Shown here piece by piece: positions 15,596 to 18,627 of a stretch of 18,627 nucleotides of DNA. The stretch's first letter is position 1, and the number at the start of each line of letters is the position of its first letter. Source of the DNA: an uncultured Planctomycetaceae bacterium (GTDB lineage Bacteria; Planctomycetota; Planctomycetia; Planctomycetales; Planctomycetaceae). The position numbers and the translations under genes are program-made. The notes below the pieces were generated by a model. It saw only the letters and a program-made list of their open reading frames with translations. It did no database searches and was not told the DNA's origin. The DNA is taken from NCBI GenBank assembly GCA_903921605.1, contig CAIXQV010000757.1, positions 1-18,627 of the forward strand, in the 5' to 3' direction.

Positions 15596-17053
15596 ATGAC
15601 TACTGGTTCCACTCAACCCGATCGATTTGTCGGCGTCTCTCTGGCAGACAAACGTTTTCGAGTCATGGCCCGCATCGGTGCGGGCAGTATGGCCCTGGTC
15701 TATCGTGCTTTCGATCATCGTCTGGAAACAGAAGTCGTCATCAAGGTTCCACGAAAAGAGAAGTTGCTGGATCCATCGCTGAAAGAACGTTTTCAACGAG
15801 AAAGCCGCCTGCTTGTTCAGTTACAGCATCCCCACATTGTGAGGATTATGGATATTGGAGTTCACGGCTCCGTTCCCTATGTTGTCATGCAGTACCTGTC
15901 CGGAGGATGTCTGCTTGATCGAATGCAGAACAAGGAAGGTAAACCGGCTGCGATGCAAATTGACTCAATACGTACATGGTTACCATCCGTCGCGAAGGCA
16001 CTGGATTTTGCCCATCAGATGCAAGTTGTGCACCGTGATGTCAAGCCTGCGAATATTCTCTTTGACGAACACAACAATGCGTTCCTGGGCGACTTTGGTC
16101 TGACCAAGATGATGTACGGAGAACCAGACGAAGGTGCGGCCGATGAGACTGGTGCAGGGCTCGTGGTGGGAACTCCCAACTTCGTAGCTCCCGAGATTGT
16201 ACTCGGACGAGACTACGACGGGCGAGCTGATCAGTATTCGCTTGCGATTACCGTCTACAACGCATTGATCGGTACTCCTCCGATGTTGGGAAAGAGTCCT
16301 TCGGCGACAATGGTCAATCAGACACGTAGAGTATTGCCACCGTTAAATGAGATCAGGAAGGCAGTGCCTCCAGACACTGCCGCTGCGGTGGCCCGAGCGT
16401 TGCTCAAGAAGCCTGAAGAGCGTTTCTCAAGCTGCGTAGAATTCGCAGATGCTGTGATTGCGGGGCTTAGTTCCCAGACCAACTCCGATTCGTCAGCCAG
16501 TGCTTCGAGAATTGCGGTGCCTCTACCTGCAACGAATGGGAATGATTCCACCTCCCGAGCAGAGAGTAATGCCACCAGTCTCCGAAAACGCAAATTGAAA
16601 TCCATTCCGCTAGAATCGATCGGTGAAGCGATTCCAACGGGCAAGGTTTCACGAGTCAAAAAGAACGGAGCAGTTGACTGCCCGAACTGCAAGAAAGAAT
16701 TTCGTCTGTCTGAAAAGCATGCTGGAAGAACCGGTCGCTGTGTACAGTGCCAGACTCGACTACGAATAGCAAAAAATCTCACGACCATAACGACAATCCC
16801 ACCGGAAGATGCGAGCAAATTCAGTTACGCCGATTCCTCCTCCTCCGGTTCGAACTCCGCCGATGACCTGATCCTTGGTGAAAAGGTCTTTGGAATAAAG
16901 TTGAGCCGTCGCTCTCTGTTCATTCTCGGGATTGCGATGCTCGCTATTGTGATTGGTACTATCGTTCTATTCCTGACCCGACGGCAAAAGGCAGAACTGG
17001 AAAAGCGAGAGCGGGAAATGCAACAGGATTTTCAGAATCATGAAGGAGTTTAA
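15596..17053 (+). CDS. Membrane Ser/Thr protein kinase with zinc ribbon
   Basis: This second Hanks-type kinase has 485 aa from the ATG at 15596. A TTG at 15527 would extend it by 23 residues without family similarity. The kinase domain spans about 22-285: glycine loop GAGSMA (28-33, with Ala instead of the third Gly), K50 (VVIKVPRK), HRD 146-148 (HRDVKPANIL), DFG 166-168, then GTPNFVAPE and DQYSLAITVYNAL. A Ser-rich linker follows, then a zinc ribbon with two CxxC pairs (C362/C365 and C382/C385; CPNCKKEF ... CVQCQTRLRI). A Ser/Asp linker and one transmembrane helix (about 441-460, LFILGIAMLAIVIGTIVLFL) come next, and then a short charged helix (RRQKAELEKREREMQ). Kinase and ribbon are expected in the cytoplasm. 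It differs clearly from the preceding kinase, so it is not a simple tandem duplicate. It lies 78 bases downstream of that gene, with no visible terminator between. Confidence 0.92.
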   Translation: MTTGSTQPDRFVGVSLADKRFRVMARIGAGSMALVYRAFDHRLETEVVIKVPRKEKLLDPSLKERFQRESRLLVQLQHPHIVRIMDIGVHGSVPYVVMQYLSGGCLLDRMQNKEGKPAAMQIDSIRTWLPSVAKALDFAHQMQVVHRDVKPANILFDEHNNAFLGDFGLTKMMYGEPDEGAADETGAGLVVGTPNFVAPEIVLGRDYDGRADQYSLAITVYNALIGTPPMLGKSPSATMVNQTRRVLPPLNEIRKAVPPDTAAAVARALLKKPEERFSSCVEFADAVIAGLSSQTNSDSSASASRIAVPLPATNGNDSTSRAESNATSLRKRKLKSIPLESIGEAIPTGKVSRVKKNGAVDCPNCKKEFRLSEKHAGRTGRCVQCQTRLRIAKNLTTITTIPPEDASKFSYADSSSSGSNSADDLILGEKVFGIKLSRRSLFILGIAMLAIVIGTIVLFLTRRQKAELEKREREMQQDFQNHEGV

Positions 17054-17209
17054 AACTCAGACATCTCAAAAGTTAACACGATGTTTTCTGCCGGTGGCGG
17101 TGAGACTCAGATTGCGCGTATCGATCGCTCGGTTGTGATCTGGATTTTTCGCAGTTAAGGTTCGCACCTCATTGAGCCTACGAAACTGCCCCGTCTACAG
17201 AGCTACGAA

Positions 17210-18271
17210 ATGTCTAACCGTTCTGCCTTTCATGTCGCACTCACTGGTGACTTTTACGATGCCGCCGGAAAACCGCGATTTGCAGACCTGGGATTCAGTA
17301 TCTTTGACGGTCACAGTCATGTGAACGTGTCGAAGTTTGAGCAGCATCAGCCTGAGATCTCGCCGGATCAGCTGCATGGCCAGCATGGTTCCATTGTGTT
17401 GACTCCGCGCGTGACCGAGGGCAGCCTGGCGGACAGTCAGGATTTTCTGGCGATCGGTCGCTTTGGAGTGGGCTACGACAGCGTTGATGTCGCCGCGTGC
17501 ACGCGAAACCACGTTCTCGCCATGATCACGGCCGGTGCGGTGGACCGGCCTGTCGCCGAAGCAACTATTACCTGGATGCTCGCGCTGACTCACCAACTGG
17601 TGGCGAAGGATCGACTGGTTCGAACTGGTGAATGGGATGCTCGCACAAATTACATGGGCTGCGAGCTCCGTGATCGCACTCTGGGTGTGATTGGGTTGGG
17701 TGGCATCGGTCGCTGTCTGGTCAAACTGCTGGACGGCTTTGGAATGAAACCACCCATAGCCTTCGATCCTGTCTTGCCTGCGTCAGCGTTCGAATCGATC
17801 GGCGTGCGTTCTGTCAGCCTCGAAGAGCTGATGCGAACTTCGGATTTCGTCTCTGTTCACTGTCCACTGAACGACAAAACTCGAGGACTGATCGGCGCCA
17901 AAGAGCTGCAGTGGATGAAGAGCGAAGCTTATTTGCTAAACACCGCTCGTGGCGGAATCGTCGATGAAGATCCTCTCTACGACATGCTGAAGTCTCATCG
18001 CATTGCCGGAGCAGCGCTTGACTGCTTCGCAGTGGAGCCGGTCATTACTCCGCATCGCTTCGGAGATCTGGACAACGTCCTGCTGGCTCCGCACTCTATT
18101 GCATGGACGCACGAGATGTTTCGCGACATCGGCCGCACGGCCTGTCAGAGTATGTTGGATCTGTCCCTCGGCAAATGGCCGCACGGAGTTCTCAATCCCG
18201 AGCTGAAATCCAACCCGGAGTTCCTTGCCAAGTGGCAGCGTGTCATCGGCAAAGAACCACTGCAGGGCTGA
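17210..18271 (+). CDS. D-isomer-specific 2-hydroxyacid dehydrogenase
   Basis: This 353-aa NAD(P)-dependent oxidoreductase interconverts a 2-hydroxyacid and its 2-keto acid; the substrate cannot be told from sequence. The N-terminal catalytic domain includes GRFGVGYDSVDVAACTRN. The Rossmann domain shows GLGGIG (162-167) with D186 in the following AFDP at the strand end, as in NAD-preferring enzymes. The catalytic triad is R247 (NTARGGIVDE), E276 (FAVEP) and H295 (APHSIAWT). It resembles phosphoglycerate dehydrogenase-like proteins but lacks the C-terminal ACT domain of many SerA enzymes, so it should not be called SerA. The start has no clear ribosome site. A 156-base gap separates it from the kinase gene, so it probably has its own promoter. 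Confidence 0.93.
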   Translation: MSNRSAFHVALTGDFYDAAGKPRFADLGFSIFDGHSHVNVSKFEQHQPEISPDQLHGQHGSIVLTPRVTEGSLADSQDFLAIGRFGVGYDSVDVAACTRNHVLAMITAGAVDRPVAEATITWMLALTHQLVAKDRLVRTGEWDARTNYMGCELRDRTLGVIGLGGIGRCLVKLLDGFGMKPPIAFDPVLPASAFESIGVRSVSLEELMRTSDFVSVHCPLNDKTRGLIGAKELQWMKSEAYLLNTARGGIVDEDPLYDMLKSHRIAGAALDCFAVEPVITPHRFGDLDNVLLAPHSIAWTHEMFRDIGRTACQSMLDLSLGKWPHGVLNPELKSNPEFLAKWQRVIGKEPLQG

Positions 18272-18304
18272 TAAGGAAAAACGTTAACTGGACAGCGCCA
18301 TGTT

Positions 18305-18386
18305 GCCCCCTCTCCCCCGACTTTTTTGCGGATGCGGCGTGGTGTCACATGGCAGCGTTCTTGCAAAAAATTGGGGGAGAGGGGGC
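18305..18386. repeat. Long inverted repeat, possible terminator or MITE-like element
   Basis: The left arm 18305-18329 (GCCCCCTCTCCCCC, GAC, TTTTTTGC) pairs with the right arm 18363-18386 (GCAAAAAA, TT, GGGGGAGAGGGGGC). The outer 14 bases match perfectly, and the inner TTTTTTGC/GCAAAAAA match closes a loop of about 33 bases. The right arm is followed by GTTTT. It lies 33 bases downstream of the dehydrogenase stop, so it may terminate that transcript. The length and near-symmetry also fit a small non-autonomous repeat element. Confidence 0.7.
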
Positions 18387-18410
18387 GTTTTAGCGCGTTG
18401 CTGGTAGGCC

Positions 18411-18457
18411 CCCCTCATCCGGCCTATCGGCCACCTTCTCCCCCGAGGGGGAGAAGG
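18411..18457. repeat. REP-like palindromic intergenic block
   Basis: The block contains two dyads in tandem: GGCC-TATC-GGCC (18421-18432) and CCTTCTCCCCC-GA-GGGGGAGAAGG (18434-18457). The layout, CCCCTCATCCGGCC followed by a CCTTCTCC hairpin, resembles short dispersed intergenic palindromes seen in many bacterial genomes. It may form a cruciform or RNA hairpin. Only one copy is in the window, so repetition is inferred. Confidence 0.6.
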
Positions 18458-18627
18458 GATTTCGTTCGTCCGGAAAACATTGATCAAGAAGCAACTTCGG
18501 TGAACCCGACTCCTCAAACATGGCGATGTCGAGTTAAGTTGCCGGAAACAGCTCTCTGTCCAGCACGACGAGTTCTGTTCAGTCGCGATCAAACTCGCAG
18601 ATCTTCTGTACCAACAGAAAGGTCTGA

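Larger units (their letters stand above)
18272..18627. other. Non-coding region with two G/C-rich inverted repeats
   Basis: No convincing gene is seen here. The region holds a long imperfect inverted repeat (18305-18386), a compact palindromic block (18411-18457) and then about 170 bases with nothing recognisable. Frames that cross it on either strand have repetitive, repeat-derived translations. Confidence 0.7.

Noticed and set aside
14060..17053. The two adjacent kinases, both 485 aa, considered as a recent tandem duplication
   Set aside because: The equal length is a coincidence of the chosen starts. Motif wording, linkers, zinc ribbon and tails differ strongly.
17081..17158. ATG-initiated 25-codon frame between the second kinase and the dehydrogenase
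   Set aside because: It is very short, has no ribosome binding site and no recognisable feature. Such a frame is expected by chance.
18284..18592. Open frame of 102 codons on the minus strand at the right end
   Set aside because: It runs through both inverted repeats, and its Pro/Arg/Gly-rich translation reflects the palindromic repeats.

Overview
The window reads like a piece of a planctomycete chromosome. This is an inference from gene content, because no rRNA or other taxonomic marker is present. The pointers are a giant WD40-type lipoprotein next to membrane-anchored Hanks-type Ser/Thr kinases, a secreted protein of exact 24-residue leucine-rich repeats (LRRs), a TMTC-like membrane protein with C-terminal TPRs, a CxxC zinc ribbon behind a kinase domain, weak or absent Shine-Dalgarno sites on most chromosomal genes, and moderate G+C.

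Layout. (1) Positions 1-2626 hold a complete IS66-family insertion sequence with tnpA, tnpB and tnpC. It is bounded by 22-bp terminal inverted repeats, and its left end is the first base of the window. (2) Positions 2821-6621 carry three minus-strand genes. In transcription order they are a small unknown ORF, an exported LRR protein that starts inside the stop codon of the small ORF (ATGA overlap), and a polytopic TMTC-like TPR protein. The LRR frame is cut by an in-frame TGA, but the same frame continues for 33 codons and keeps the 24-residue repeat phase. This looks like a recent nonsense mutation, a readthrough site or a sequence error. (3) Positions 6628-17053 hold three plus-strand genes. 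These are a 2466-residue lipoprotein built mainly of WD40-like blades, and two different Ser/Thr kinases, each with one C-terminal transmembrane helix. The second kinase also has a zinc ribbon. (4) Positions 17210-18271 encode a D-2-hydroxyacid dehydrogenase. It is followed by about 350 bases of non-coding DNA containing two striking G/C-rich inverted repeats.

How the genes may work together. The WD40 lipoprotein and the two kinases are co-oriented and closely spaced (31 and 78 nt between them), so they may be co-transcribed. Planctomycetes often fuse kinase and WD40 domains in one protein. Here a very large, probably extracytoplasmic propeller protein and two membrane-tethered cytoplasmic kinases are separate but adjacent, so a surface sensing or scaffold module signalling to paired kinases is a reasonable hypothesis. 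Nothing in the sequence proves it. The divergent small-ORF/LRR genes share a very short upstream region with the lipoprotein gene and could be co-regulated with it. The IS66 element and the dehydrogenase look unrelated to this module.
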